Source: Neobacillus ginsengisoli (lineage in GTDB: Bacteria; Bacillota; Bacilli; Bacillales_B; DSM-18226). Taken from it: 64,000 nucleotides of DNA. The translations under genes were made by a program, and so were the position numbers. This document shows, in pieces, positions 33,740 through 42,496 of this stretch; positions within the stretch are counted from its first letter, which is position 1, and each line of letters starts with the position of its first letter. Location of the stretch: positions 558,001 to 622,000 of the forward strand of contig NZ_JAUSTW010000003.1 of NCBI RefSeq assembly GCF_030813055.1, given 5' to 3'. The notes under the pieces are model-generated. The model did no database searches. It was given only the letters and a program-made list of their open reading frames with translations, and had not been told where the DNA came from.

Positions 33740-34807
33740 TTATTTAATATACGTCAACGAATCTAAGATTTCTTGCAGGCTTAATTCAGCACAGGCCATC
33801 GAGGTATCTGCAACACCATAGAACATTTTGACAACATCGCCTTCCACAACAGCACCGCAGGAAAAGACAACATTACCGAAGAACCCCTCTACTTCATATG
33901 AAGCTTCAGGTTCTAAAATTGGTTTGTCTGAACGAGCAATAACCTTCGTTGGATTTTCTAAGTCTAGTAAAACGGCACCCATACAATAGCGGTGATCCGT
34001 AGTCGCACCATGGTAAAGCTCGAGCCAGCCTTTTTCCGTTTTAAATGGAACAGCCCCTCCGCCCATACGTGCACTGTCCCACATACCTGGACGTAAACCT
34101 AATAAATGCTTGTGATTTCCCCAGTGTAATAGATTGGTAGATTCAGCAATCCACATTTCCGGCTCCCCTACACTTTTTGGAACAGGACGGTGGATGGCAT
34201 AATATTTTCCATTTATTTTTTCAGGGAAAATTAATACGTCTTTATTTTCGGGTGCAAAAATCATCCCATGATGCTCTGTTGTGACAAATTCTTTTGTGGA
34301 AACCATCGATTCACCAACACCAACAGGTGAAACGGCGCTAAAATAGATATAAAATGTATCTTCTATTTTTGTAATGCGCGGGTCTTCAATCCCGAAGGTT
34401 TCTAATTCATTGGATGGGTAAACAAAAGGTTTTTCATCAATCGAAAAATGATGGCCGCCATCCTTGCTGCGTGCAATCCTTAGGTATGCTAATGAGGTTA
34501 AATACTCAAAACCCTGTGTATCCCCATTTTTTCGAATCACGCGAGGATCTGAAAAATCGTAAGCAGAATCATCTAAACGAAATTCTAAAATCTCAAGTTC
34601 ATTTGATTGCGGATTATAAATAGGTGCTTTTATTACATTAGGATCTTCACTGATCGGGCGTTCCGCAACACGAAGAAGCATGATAATTTCATCGTTATAG
34701 GTGGTAACTCCGGCATTAAATGCACCAATGACTTCAAAATCGGATCGATGAGGCAACACATCTGCCGGAGTGACTAATGGGTTCTCTTCATATCTATATA
34801 CGTTCAT
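33740..34807 (-). CDS. GH130 beta-mannoside phosphorylase
   Basis: 355-aa five-bladed propeller enzyme of family GH130, which cleaves beta-mannosides with inorganic phosphate to mannose-1-P. Visible: RSDFEVIGAFNAGVTTYNDEIIMLLRVAER, the family's catalytic region GIEDPRITKIED (Glu141-Asp142), phosphate-contact AIHRPVPKS, and GAVPFKTEKGWLELYHGAT and VFSCGAVVEGDVVKMFYGVADT. It looks closest to the 4-O-beta-mannosyl-glucose/mannooligosaccharide phosphorylase subgroup; the exact linkage is not decidable. ATG 34807 follows AAAGGGAG; the frame is open 12 codons more. With the following GH2 mannosidase it forms a two-way cutting system for imported mannosides. Confidence 0.9.
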   Translation of the reverse strand: MNVYRYEENPLVTPADVLPHRSDFEVIGAFNAGVTTYNDEIIMLLRVAERPISEDPNVIKAPIYNPQSNELEILEFRLDDSAYDFSDPRVIRKNGDTQGFEYLTSLAYLRIARSKDGGHHFSIDEKPFVYPSNELETFGIEDPRITKIEDTFYIYFSAVSPVGVGESMVSTKEFVTTEHHGMIFAPENKDVLIFPEKINGKYYAIHRPVPKSVGEPEMWIAESTNLLHWGNHKHLLGLRPGMWDSARMGGGAVPFKTEKGWLELYHGATTDHRYCMGAVLLDLENPTKVIARSDKPILEPEASYEVEGFFGNVVFSCGAVVEGDVVKMFYGVADTSMACAELSLQEILDSLTYIK

Positions 34808-34899
34808 TTTGATTACTCCCTTTTTATTAGATTGAGCGGACATCCTTAATTCAGGAATGCCCCAAATAAAGCGTGGCTTGCTGTTGTTTCAGGTTCAAA

Positions 34900-35844
34900 T
34901 TACCGCTCGTATTGTAAAAACGGATCTACAATCGTAATCTTTTGCGCTTCAGCATCACTAATCCCCGCATAAATAACGGCTTTGCCATCAGAACCACGAA
35001 CCAATCCGCCACTAAACACGACATCAATTAAGTCCGGTCGTTTCGATGGTCCCGGCAGGAACTGACTTCTTGTTGCGATTAACTCGATATCGGAAAATTC
35101 ACCTGTTTCAGGATTAAGCGCAAATACCATAGGATAGTAATGACGATTTCCTTCATTATCAAAAGATGCGACATGGCCTAATACACCCACCAGGCCATTT
35201 GCCAGCAAATGCGCCTCGTTTGCGCCGCCCCACTCATCCTCAATAAACTGACCTTCCAGCAACGGTGCTTCATTAATTACCTCAATCGTCAATTCCGATA
35301 ACGAAGAAATGCGCGTCCAGCCAATTTTCCCGCGACCGCCTTTTTCACCCTGCGGCCGTGTTAATACCCCGATGCTGCCATCCTTTAACTCCACAAGGCG
35401 AAGATCTTTCATCCCGTCCGGTCCCTTAGCAAATTCCTGCAATTCAGAAATAGTTGTACCCTTGTAGAAGACTGTTCGCCAGCCAAGTGCTCCTTCAAGT
35501 GTTGGATGCGGGAAAATCTGCACTCCGCCAAGAACTAATTCGCCGGCAATTTTTGTGAAAAAAGGATCCTGCAATTCAAGCACAGGGGCACCCGCACGTG
35601 GAACCCACTCGCCATTTTGCTTAACAAAGAAGTAAACATTGGAGTGCTCACTGTCACGAGACTCAACTCGTCCTGCAATGACAAGCTCCCCCTCATCCTC
35701 AAACGGAGCTGAAATATTATAGACATCCTGTTCACCAATACCTGAAAAAACAATTTTTTCAGGATTGGCTGGCTTTGATTTTGAAGCGAATTCCGCTAAA
35801 AGCTGTTCACACGTTTTTACATTACCTTTCGTTAAGACGGTCAT
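34900..35844 (-). CDS. DUF1861 family protein, putative mannoside-active propeller
   Basis: 314-aa protein of DUF1861, a family of predicted five-bladed beta-propellers that recurs in mannose- and N-glycan-utilisation loci beside GH130 or GH125 genes. Visible segments: DVYNISAPFEDEGELVIAGRVESRDSEHS, the Asp/Phe-rich LQDPFFTKIAGELVLGGVQIFP, and EDEWGGANEAHLLANGLVGVLGHVA. Short repeats of this type (Asp-Pro, then hydrophobic strand) resemble GH43/GH62/GH130 blades. Overlaps the GH13 stop codon by four bases, so translation is coupled. Enzymatic activity is inferred from context only. Confidence 0.78.
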   Translation of the reverse strand: MTVLTKGNVKTCEQLLAEFASKSKPANPEKIVFSGIGEQDVYNISAPFEDEGELVIAGRVESRDSEHSNVYFFVKQNGEWVPRAGAPVLELQDPFFTKIAGELVLGGVQIFPHPTLEGALGWRTVFYKGTTISELQEFAKGPDGMKDLRLVELKDGSIGVLTRPQGEKGGRGKIGWTRISSLSELTIEVINEAPLLEGQFIEDEWGGANEAHLLANGLVGVLGHVASFDNEGNRHYYPMVFALNPETGEFSDIELIATRSQFLPGPSKRPDLIDVVFSGGLVRGSDGKAVIYAGISDAEAQKITIVDPFLQYER

Positions 35845-37439
35845 ATTCCCGTATCCTCCTTTAGAATCATGGCTTCATTTGCCAAAATCGTTAGCATCCT
35901 TCCACTCTCAAGGGACGTTCGCTTTGTCGACAGCAGCAATTTCACATCCGAACGAACCTCAAGCCTTCGTGGTTTATCAGTAAAGTTCAATACAATCCGT
36001 ATTTTTCCACTATCGTCTGTTCTCACAAAGTAGACCAGCCCAGCTTCATTTCCTAAAATTTGATACTCACCTAACCGTAGTGCTGAATGTTCTTTCCGCA
36101 ATTTTAGTAAGCTTTTATAAAAAGACAACATCGAATCAGGGTCACTTTGCTGGTCTGCAACATTCACGTCATAAGCACCTTCCGGAATCGTAATCCAAGG
36201 ATTTCCCTCCGAAAAACCGACATTCATATCAGAATTCCATTGCATCGGCGTCCGCGACTTATCACGGCTTTTTTCATTCGCGGCTGCTAATGCTTGCTCA
36301 TGAGATTGACCGGAGTGCAATGCCAGCTTATAGCCCATCAATCCTTGAACATCCTTCATTTTCTCGATTTTATCGGTCACCCAATCTCGCATGCCAATTT
36401 CATCGCCATAATAAATGAACGGAACACCCTTTGCCGTCAGCATGAAAGCAGCAACAAGCTTCGCCCGCTCCTCATCATCCCCAAATCGTGAAATAAAGCG
36501 TGACATATCATGACTTGAAAAGAACAGGGTTGGAATTTGATCTCGAGAATAAGCCTGCTCCGTTTCTACTAATCCTCTAAAGAGACGATCAATATCAAAC
36601 TCTCCAATACTTCCAATATTAAAATTAAACACAATATCCAACAGCCCCGGACCCGAATAGCGCTTCAGGATCTCCAGCTCTTCAGAACCCACCTCACCAA
36701 CAAGGAATTTATCAGGATATTGATGCACAAAAGCGGCAATTTCTTCAATAATCGTTAAAATACCTTCTTGGTCTTTATCGTACAGATGGTTTTGTTCCTT
36801 TTTATCAACATCATAAGGATTGTTTTGAAACACATCATTTACCTTTAAAAAATTGATAACATCCAACCGGAAGCCATCGACTCCCTTTTCGAGCCAAAAC
36901 TTCATAACATCGAACATAGCAGCTTTTACTTCAGGATTTGCCCAATTTAAATCCACCTGTTCCTTGGCGAAGGCATGGTAATAATATTGGTTTGTTGCCG
37001 CATCATATTCCCATGCCGAGCCGCCAAAGAACGATTCCCAATTGTTCGGTTCATCTCTCCAAATATACCAATCACGTTTCGGATGATCCTTTGCTGACTT
37101 TGACTCTAGAAACCACGGATGCTCCGAAGAAGTGTGGTTCAGCACCAAATCAGCGATTACACGAATCCCGCGCTGATGCGCTTCATCAATAAACAGTTCA
37201 AAATCCTTCATCGTTCCATAATCGGAATCAATATGATAATAATCGGCAATATCATAGCCGTTATCGACCTTTGGCGACGGATAAAAGGGTGTTAGCCATA
37301 TCCCATCTATTCCCAATTTTTTTAAATAATCGAGCTTTGAGGTGACCCCGGCAAAATCGCCGATTCCATCTCCATTTCCGTCTTTAAAACTCGGCATATA
37401 GATTTCATAAAAAACCGATTGGTTCCACCATTTTCCCAT
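35841..37439 (-). CDS. GH13 alpha-glucosidase, oligo-1,6-glucosidase type
   Basis: 532-aa alpha-amylase-family exo-glucosidase. Conserved regions: LVLNHTSSEHPWF (100-109), DGFRLDVINF with nucleophile Asp193, LVGEVGSEE with acid/base Glu250, and FSSHDMSRF with His311-Asp312. The residue after the nucleophile is Val194; in this family Val there favours alpha-1,6 bonds (isomaltose), Ala/Thr favours alpha-1,4. N-terminal WNQSVFYEIYMPSFKDGNGDGIGD is standard. Cytoplasmic. Its presence in a mannan-type operon suggests the imported glycan also carries alpha-glucose. Sits after the permease gene by 23 bases and overlaps DUF1861 downstream. Confidence 0.93.
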   Translation of the reverse strand: MGKWWNQSVFYEIYMPSFKDGNGDGIGDFAGVTSKLDYLKKLGIDGIWLTPFYPSPKVDNGYDIADYYHIDSDYGTMKDFELFIDEAHQRGIRVIADLVLNHTSSEHPWFLESKSAKDHPKRDWYIWRDEPNNWESFFGGSAWEYDAATNQYYYHAFAKEQVDLNWANPEVKAAMFDVMKFWLEKGVDGFRLDVINFLKVNDVFQNNPYDVDKKEQNHLYDKDQEGILTIIEEIAAFVHQYPDKFLVGEVGSEELEILKRYSGPGLLDIVFNFNIGSIGEFDIDRLFRGLVETEQAYSRDQIPTLFFSSHDMSRFISRFGDDEERAKLVAAFMLTAKGVPFIYYGDEIGMRDWVTDKIEKMKDVQGLMGYKLALHSGQSHEQALAAANEKSRDKSRTPMQWNSDMNVGFSEGNPWITIPEGAYDVNVADQQSDPDSMLSFYKSLLKLRKEHSALRLGEYQILGNEAGLVYFVRTDDSGKIRIVLNFTDKPRRLEVRSDVKLLLSTKRTSLESGRMLTILANEAMILKEDTGI

Positions 37440-37462
37440 TGTAAAAGGACTCCCAGCTTCTA

Positions 37463-38293
37463 TTATTTAAGGGTAAACTGCATACCTTCTTGAAACTTCT
37501 TCGAGAAAATCAAGAAAATAATAATGATCGGAAGTGTTAGTAACACAGATGCTGCATACATCGGACCTGGATATCCGCCATATGGACCGAACATTTGCGA
37601 TAACAGAACGTTTAGCGTTAGCATACCATCGCTCTTTGTTACCAACATGTCCCATAAGAGTTCTGTCCATCTTTCCATAAATAGAAACAAGAAAATAACA
37701 GTAGTAATCGATTTAGACATTGGCAGGACGATTTTGAACATAATTTGCAAATCACTTGCACCATCTAATTTTGCTGCTTCAATAAACGTATCCGGTATCG
37801 CTTTGAAAAAGTTCGTATACATAAATACAGCCCATAAACTAAGTGCTTTTGGCAAAATCATTCCCCAATAAGAGTCATACATTCCTATTTTTTGAATGAC
37901 AAGGAACGTAGGAATTAACAAAATGATTGCTGGAAAAAACATTTGAAACAAGATAACATTGTTAACGGTATCCCTTCCTTTAAACGGAATTTTCGCAAGC
38001 GCATAGGCAACCATAACCCCAGTGACCATCATCAATAGAGTAGAGCTTGCCGAAACAAAAAAGCTGTTAAAAAAGGCATGAATCCATGGCCTTGGGATAA
38101 CTGATTGCCCTCCACCCAACAGCCATTGATAGGATTTCAAGGTAAAGTGGGTCGGAATTAATGTCTTATCCACTTGGTCCCATGCAGCAAAGGAACTTAA
38201 CACCATATATAGATAAGGGAAAATCATAATCAGTAAGAGAACGATCGCAATGAGGTAGCGAAAAAACAATCCCTTTTTCTTAGGTCCAACCAT
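37463..38293 (-). CDS. ABC sugar-transport permease (MalG-type)
   Basis: 276-aa permease of the CUT1 family with six membrane helices. The EAA loop that contacts the ATPase is present as EAAKLDGASDLQIMFKIVLPMSKS. It begins inside the upstream permease gene with a 14-base overlap, so the two are translated together. No ATP-binding gene is in the operon; a shared MsmX-type ATPase encoded elsewhere is expected, as for most CUT1 systems in Bacillus. Confidence 0.92.
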   Translation of the reverse strand: MVGPKKKGLFFRYLIAIVLLLIMIFPYLYMVLSSFAAWDQVDKTLIPTHFTLKSYQWLLGGGQSVIPRPWIHAFFNSFFVSASSTLLMMVTGVMVAYALAKIPFKGRDTVNNVILFQMFFPAIILLIPTFLVIQKIGMYDSYWGMILPKALSLWAVFMYTNFFKAIPDTFIEAAKLDGASDLQIMFKIVLPMSKSITTVIFLFLFMERWTELLWDMLVTKSDGMLTLNVLLSQMFGPYGGYPGPMYAASVLLTLPIIIIFLIFSKKFQEGMQFTLK

Positions 38294-39158
38294 TTCGTTT
38301 CCCCCACAATTCTAAGAGTTTTCGAATGATAAAAATTGAAATAAACGTCACAATGGAAGCAATAATCGCAACTGCAGAAGCATAACCCGCTTGCAGATTG
38401 GTAAATGCCCGGGTGAAAATCTCCATTTGCCACGTATTGGTTGCAAAATTCGGCCCCCCACCGGTTAATTGATAAACCTCTGTAAAAATACCAAATGTCA
38501 CACCGATTGATAAAATTAACACCGTATATAACGCGGGATAAAGAAGCGGGAACGTAATTTTCCAAAAACGCTGCCAAGGAGTTACGCCATCGATCATCGC
38601 AGCCTCATATATTTCCTTACTAATACTTTCAAAACCTGATGTTAGAATCAGTGCATAATACCCTGTGAATTTCCAGGCGATAATCATGGCGACGACAAAG
38701 AGTGCGGCAAACGGTGTCCCTAGCCAGTTAATATCTAAACCAAGAGATTTTCGCAAAAACTCATTAATCGGACTGTTGTAGGCTAAAATCCCTTTCACGA
38801 TAAGCGACGATACTACCCCTGATGCTAAATAGGGAAGGAAAAATCCGATTAAAAATAACCCTTTAAATTTTGGTAATCCATGGATGATTAAGGCAACGAT
38901 AATTGATGATGCAATAACCAAAGGGACAAATACAGCCATAAATTTAAATGAGACAAAAAAGGCTGCTTGTACTCCCGGACTTTGAAAAGCCTGAATATAA
39001 TTAGCAAAACCTTTGAAATTAAAGGTTGGCGAGATTAAGTTCCAATCAGTAAACGATAAGAAAAGTGACCACACAAGCGGTATTAGAAAGAAAACGAGCG
39101 CATATATAAGATAAGGACTGGCAAAAAGCCAGCCCAACCTCCCTTGTTTCGTTCCCAT
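38280..39158 (-). CDS. ABC sugar-transport permease (MalF-type)
   Basis: 292-aa CUT1 permease with six helices and EAA loop YEAAMIDGVTPWQRFWKITFPLLYP. Start ATG overlaps the binding-protein stop codon by one base (TAATG), so translation is coupled. Together with the next permease it forms the heterodimeric channel. Start MGTKQGRLGWLFASPYLIYAL, helix 1, is clear; basic residues at the end (RKLLELWGKRNGWT) are cytoplasmic. Confidence 0.92.
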   Translation of the reverse strand: MGTKQGRLGWLFASPYLIYALVFFLIPLVWSLFLSFTDWNLISPTFNFKGFANYIQAFQSPGVQAAFFVSFKFMAVFVPLVIASSIIVALIIHGLPKFKGLFLIGFFLPYLASGVVSSLIVKGILAYNSPINEFLRKSLGLDINWLGTPFAALFVVAMIIAWKFTGYYALILTSGFESISKEIYEAAMIDGVTPWQRFWKITFPLLYPALYTVLILSIGVTFGIFTEVYQLTGGGPNFATNTWQMEIFTRAFTNLQAGYASAVAIIASIVTFISIFIIRKLLELWGKRNGWT

Positions 39159-40483
39159 TATTTGAGAGCCCCCTCAATGGCCTTCTGCATATCAGTCCAT
39201 GCAGCTTTCGGATCTTTTTCACCCTTAACAACTGGATTGAATGCCTGTTGACCGATGAATGTTTGAAGATCATTATATTTCGCGTTATCCATTGGCGGAA
39301 TACCATTTGGAACGGCTGCAGCATACGGTTGTAATGCAGGGTTTTTATCAAAGAACGCCTTGAATGTATCGTTTGTTGATAAATCATCACGAGCTGGTGG
39401 TAAGCTTGTTTTTTCAAGCCATGTCAAATCATTTTTAGGATTTGAGTATACCCAGTTAATGAATGTCATTGCTGCTTTTTGTTGTGCTTTTGTTGCAGAA
39501 GCGTAAATTACTAAACCTTTTGTATCAGCAAACGTATGAACCTTTGTAGTATCCACACCGTCTGGAACTGGAGGCGGTGTTAATGTATAGGTTTCGTTAT
39601 ATTTCATGTTCGGGAATTTATCTGCCCAGTAAGGAATAGTCCAAGGTCCAACATCTACGAAAATTCCTAATCCACTTTCAAACGGATCTTGAGATTGTCT
39701 TGTTAATAATGCATTATCTTTACGAAGATCATTCACTAAGCCAAGAACTTGTTCTCCTGCTCTTTGATCGCCTGTAAATTTACTGCCTTCAACGAATTTA
39801 TTCCCGTTGGATGCTGCATCATACAACATAAAGAAGTCAAACCATCTTTTCCAAGCTGTTGGGTCAGCAAGATCCGCCTTTGCCCACACATATTTGTCAG
39901 GGAATTTTGCTTTTAATTTCTTCGCCACATCTAACATTTCACTATATGTTTTTGGCGGCTCGTTATAGCCAAGCTGTTTTAAGATATCAAGTCTCCAGCC
40001 AAACAACATCGCATTGGAGTAGATTGGTAATACATATTGGTGGCCGTCCGCGAATTGCCAGCCCTTCATCGTATTGGTCATATTACGGCTTTGTTTTACT
40101 TTATCAAATCCAGCCACCGTATCTAATGGTACAAGTGCTTTACTATCCGCTAATTGAGCGGCGAAACCACGGTTAATATTTTCAGACATGGTAGGTGCAC
40201 TTCCACCGGCAATTGCTGATTGGATACTTGCTTCAGATGTCGGACTTTCCTTCATCGGACTAACATTCACTTTGATGGTAGGATTGGCTTTATCGAACTC
40301 GTCCGCCATTTGCTTCCAATAAACTTGCTGTGTCGGGTTTGGAGCAGCCCAGAATTCAATCGTTGTTACCCCGCTTTTTGAACTGGAAGTTTTTGCATCA
40401 TTATTACCAGTTGAGCAAGCAGCAAGCCCGCCAAGGGTAAGTGAAGCTGCAAACATAACTGACGCCACTTTTTTTATTTTCAT
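39158..40483 (-). CDS. Extracellular sugar-binding lipoprotein of an ABC importer
   Basis: 441-aa MalE-type solute-binding lipoprotein. Signal peptide with lipobox LGGLAACSTG, then TTIEFWAAPNPTQQVYWKQMADEFDKANP, the standard N-domain start of CUT1 binding proteins. Aromatic residues suitable for oligosaccharide stacking are plentiful (WQFADGHQYVLPIYSNAMLFGWR). GGAGGG precedes ATG 40483. First gene of the 14.6-kb leftward glycan operon; its upstream region holds a candidate cre site and TGTAATGT/ACATTACA dyad. By context the ligand should be a mannose-containing oligosaccharide. Confidence 0.93.
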   Translation of the reverse strand: MKIKKVASVMFAASLTLGGLAACSTGNNDAKTSSSKSGVTTIEFWAAPNPTQQVYWKQMADEFDKANPTIKVNVSPMKESPTSEASIQSAIAGGSAPTMSENINRGFAAQLADSKALVPLDTVAGFDKVKQSRNMTNTMKGWQFADGHQYVLPIYSNAMLFGWRLDILKQLGYNEPPKTYSEMLDVAKKLKAKFPDKYVWAKADLADPTAWKRWFDFFMLYDAASNGNKFVEGSKFTGDQRAGEQVLGLVNDLRKDNALLTRQSQDPFESGLGIFVDVGPWTIPYWADKFPNMKYNETYTLTPPPVPDGVDTTKVHTFADTKGLVIYASATKAQQKAAMTFINWVYSNPKNDLTWLEKTSLPPARDDLSTNDTFKAFFDKNPALQPYAAAVPNGIPPMDNAKYNDLQTFIGQQAFNPVVKGEKDPKAAWTDMQKAIEGALK

Positions 40484-40618
40484 CCTATTTCCCTCCAATT
40501 TTTAATATCATTTCCATACATACAAATGAAGATGTATATCCTTAATAAAAGGTATTCTATAAAACTACTATTCTAATAGAAAAAAATGAATTACCCATGC
40601 TGTCATAATTTAAATCAT

Positions 40619-40632
40619 TGGCAGCGCTATCA
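40619..40632. promoter_or_regulatory. Candidate cre (CcpA) site upstream of the sugar importer
   Basis: TGGCAGCGCTATCA, matching TGNAANCGNWNNCA in all but the fourth base. Located 136 bases before the importer start. Confidence 0.45.
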
Positions 40633-40740
40633 TTACCTTTTAAAAAAAAGTAAAATACTAATTGTAATGACTAGTTAAAAATGGTTAATGTGCCTAAACC
40701 CCTCATTTCTAAACAGGATATATACCATTACAAATATCTT

Positions 40741-40764
40741 TGTAATGTATCATTTAACATTACA
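40741..40764. promoter_or_regulatory. Dyad TGTAATGT-N8-ACATTACA in the divergent control region
   Basis: A perfect 8-bp inverted repeat with half-sites similar to those of the TGTAACGTTACA operators nearby but spaced by eight bases. It sits between the importer and the LacI gene. Confidence 0.4.
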
Positions 40765-40879
40765 TCAACATTATTGCACCTTATTTTTGTAATGTCAAAC
40801 ATTATTTTAAGAAGAATTTACAAAACAAATACAATATTTACATAACAATCCTTTCGAATCACTATTGTAATATTAATTT

Positions 40880-40891
40880 TGTAACGTTACA
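40880..40891. promoter_or_regulatory. LacI-type operator upstream of the lacI-family gene
   Basis: TGTAACGTTACA, perfect palindrome (14 bp with the flanking T and A), about 70 bases before the regulator start. The same sequence appears at 42180 and 42304. Confidence 0.78.
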
Positions 40892-40958
40892 ATGTAATTA
40901 CAATTAATTTAGATTTACTTAACCTTAAAGCTAATCGATAAAGGGAGAACGTTTATAT

Positions 40959-41987
40959 ATGGAAAAGAAAATTTCAATGCAGGATATAGCGGACCGGCTA
41001 AATATCTCGAAAAACTCTGTTTCTCAAGCATTGTCCGGAAAACCTGGGGTAAGCGAAGAGACAAGGCGGCTAGTACAGAAAGCTGCGGATGAATTAGGTT
41101 ATCAATACCAAACGAATCGTAAACAAAAGCAGGCAGAAACAAACGCACCTAGAAATATCGCGTTAATCGCCTCTGAATATGCTTTTTCACTTAAAAGCTT
41201 TTTCGGCGAAATTTACTTAAGTGTTGAAAAAGAACTTAGGGATCGCGGCATGAGTTTATTTATTGAATCGATTAATGATGATTCAAAAAGGGATTTGATA
41301 TTACCTGCCTTGCTAACCAATTATGACATTGATGGGATCTTAATTTTATCTCATATAAGCACCGATTATATAGCAAAAATCATCAATACAGGAATCCCTA
41401 CTGTCTTAATTGATCATCATTCACCCTATCTTCAGGCTGATTCGATCTTAACTAATAACCGTTTTGGGGCTTATATGGCTGTAGAACATCTAATCCAATT
41501 AGGACATCGTGAAATTGCCTTTGTTGGGGACATCGACTTTTCCCCTAGCTATCAAGAAAGATTAGATGGTTACTTACTAGCTTTAAAAAAATATGGAATT
41601 CAGCCAAACCAAGATTTTATCTTTTCAAACGCACAGGAAACTCAAGAACAAATCTCGATGCTAATCGAAACTCTCCCTGCAAAACCTACCGCATGGTTTT
41701 GTGTGAATGATGGTCATGGTTTCCTTGTTACAACCGTATTGCAGCAAAAGGGCTTTAAAGTACCTGAAGAGGTTTCTGTATGTAACTTTGACAATGGACA
41801 ATTATCGCAAATTGCCACTCCGAAGATTACTACAATGAACATTGATCTAGCCTATTTTGGTAACAAAGCAGTAGAACAGCTTTGTTGGAGAATAGAGAAT
41901 ATAGAGGAACCGGTTCATGAAATTCTTTTACCCACCCAGTTAATTATTAGAGAGTCTACTGCGGAAAGAAAAAACTTAAATGAATAG
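40959..41987 (+). CDS. LacI-family regulator of the mannose-glycan locus
   Basis: 342-aa LacI/GalR regulator. N-terminal helix-turn-helix ISMQDIADRLNISKNSVSQALSGKPGVSEETR (residues 5-36), hinge helix, then a periplasmic-binding-protein-like domain with RNIALIASEYAF, HLIQLGHREIAFVGD and the C-terminal VSVCNFDNGQLSQIATPKITT where the effector sugar binds. Divergent from the importer operon and upstream of the secreted protein gene. TGTAACGTTACA sites before its own gene and before the secreted-protein gene make it the likely local repressor. GGGAG lies nine bases before ATG. Confidence 0.92.
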   Translation: MEKKISMQDIADRLNISKNSVSQALSGKPGVSEETRRLVQKAADELGYQYQTNRKQKQAETNAPRNIALIASEYAFSLKSFFGEIYLSVEKELRDRGMSLFIESINDDSKRDLILPALLTNYDIDGILILSHISTDYIAKIINTGIPTVLIDHHSPYLQADSILTNNRFGAYMAVEHLIQLGHREIAFVGDIDFSPSYQERLDGYLLALKKYGIQPNQDFIFSNAQETQEQISMLIETLPAKPTAWFCVNDGHGFLVTTVLQQKGFKVPEEVSVCNFDNGQLSQIATPKITTMNIDLAYFGNKAVEQLCWRIENIEEPVHEILLPTQLIIRESTAERKNLNE

Positions 41988-41998
41988 GAATACGCCGA

Positions 41999-42029
41999 GC
42001 TTACTTTTGCAAAAAAGTAGGCTTTTTTT
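41999..42029 (+). terminator. Terminator of the lacI-family gene
   Basis: GCTTACTTTT/AAAAGTAGGC with a short loop, then T7, 12 bases past the stop codon. Confidence 0.82.
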
Positions 42030-42179
42030 ATTTGTAATTTGCTTACTTTCGCCTACTTGAATGTCTTTTAAGCAAACAAAAGGCCGATTGACTAATAAGT
42101 GTCATGGTTGAAGCATTTATTAGCCATGCTTTCCTTTTTAATAATAACGAATATTCAACTAGTAATGTTATAAAAGATA

Positions 42180-42191
42180 TGTAACGTTACA
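42180..42191. promoter_or_regulatory. LacI-type operator, second copy
   Basis: TGTAACGTTACA, identical to 40880-40891, 66 bases upstream of the -35 box at 42257. Suitable for looping with the downstream copy at 42304. Confidence 0.72.
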
Positions 42192-42256
42192 AGTTAGTAT
42201 GTATCTACTCCTTTTATTACAATCATTTTACGTTTCCCGAATATTCAAAAAGTAAA

Positions 42257-42286
42257 TTGACTTTATAATTACACAAGATTTATAAT
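42257..42286 (+). promoter_or_regulatory. Sigma-A promoter of the secreted-protein gene
   Basis: TTGACT (42257-42262), 18-base spacer, TATAAT (42281-42286). An operator lies 18 bases downstream and a candidate cre site beyond it. Confidence 0.75.
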
Positions 42287-42303
42287 ATTTTTTGTTAACA
42301 TAT

Positions 42304-42315
42304 GGTAACGTTACA
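42304..42315. promoter_or_regulatory. LacI-type operator, third copy
   Basis: GGTAACGTTACA, one base from the full palindrome, just downstream of the promoter at 42257-42286, where binding would block elongation. Confidence 0.7.
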
Positions 42316-42345
42316 AATATTTTTTTGTAATTATGCCTTATGTTT

Positions 42346-42359
42346 TGTTAACGCTTCCA
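42346..42359. promoter_or_regulatory. Candidate cre site in the secreted-protein leader
   Basis: TGTTAACGCTTCCA, one mismatch to TGNAANCGNWNNCA, about 60 bases after the -10 box; a roadblock position. Confidence 0.45.
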
Positions 42360-42496
42360 AATATAACGGAAAGGAGAAATACCTAAGTCTCTATCTGATA
42401 CAAGAAATATTTTTTAAAATTTCAATTACATGTTTTTCATCGCTGACGACTACACAAAGATGACCAAAAACAAAAAGACATGCAGGAGGGATATTT

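Noticed and set aside
38230..38577. 115-codon frame inside the permease genes
   Set aside because: It lies entirely within the MalF and MalG genes in another frame; the real frames have membrane-protein composition and EAA loops.
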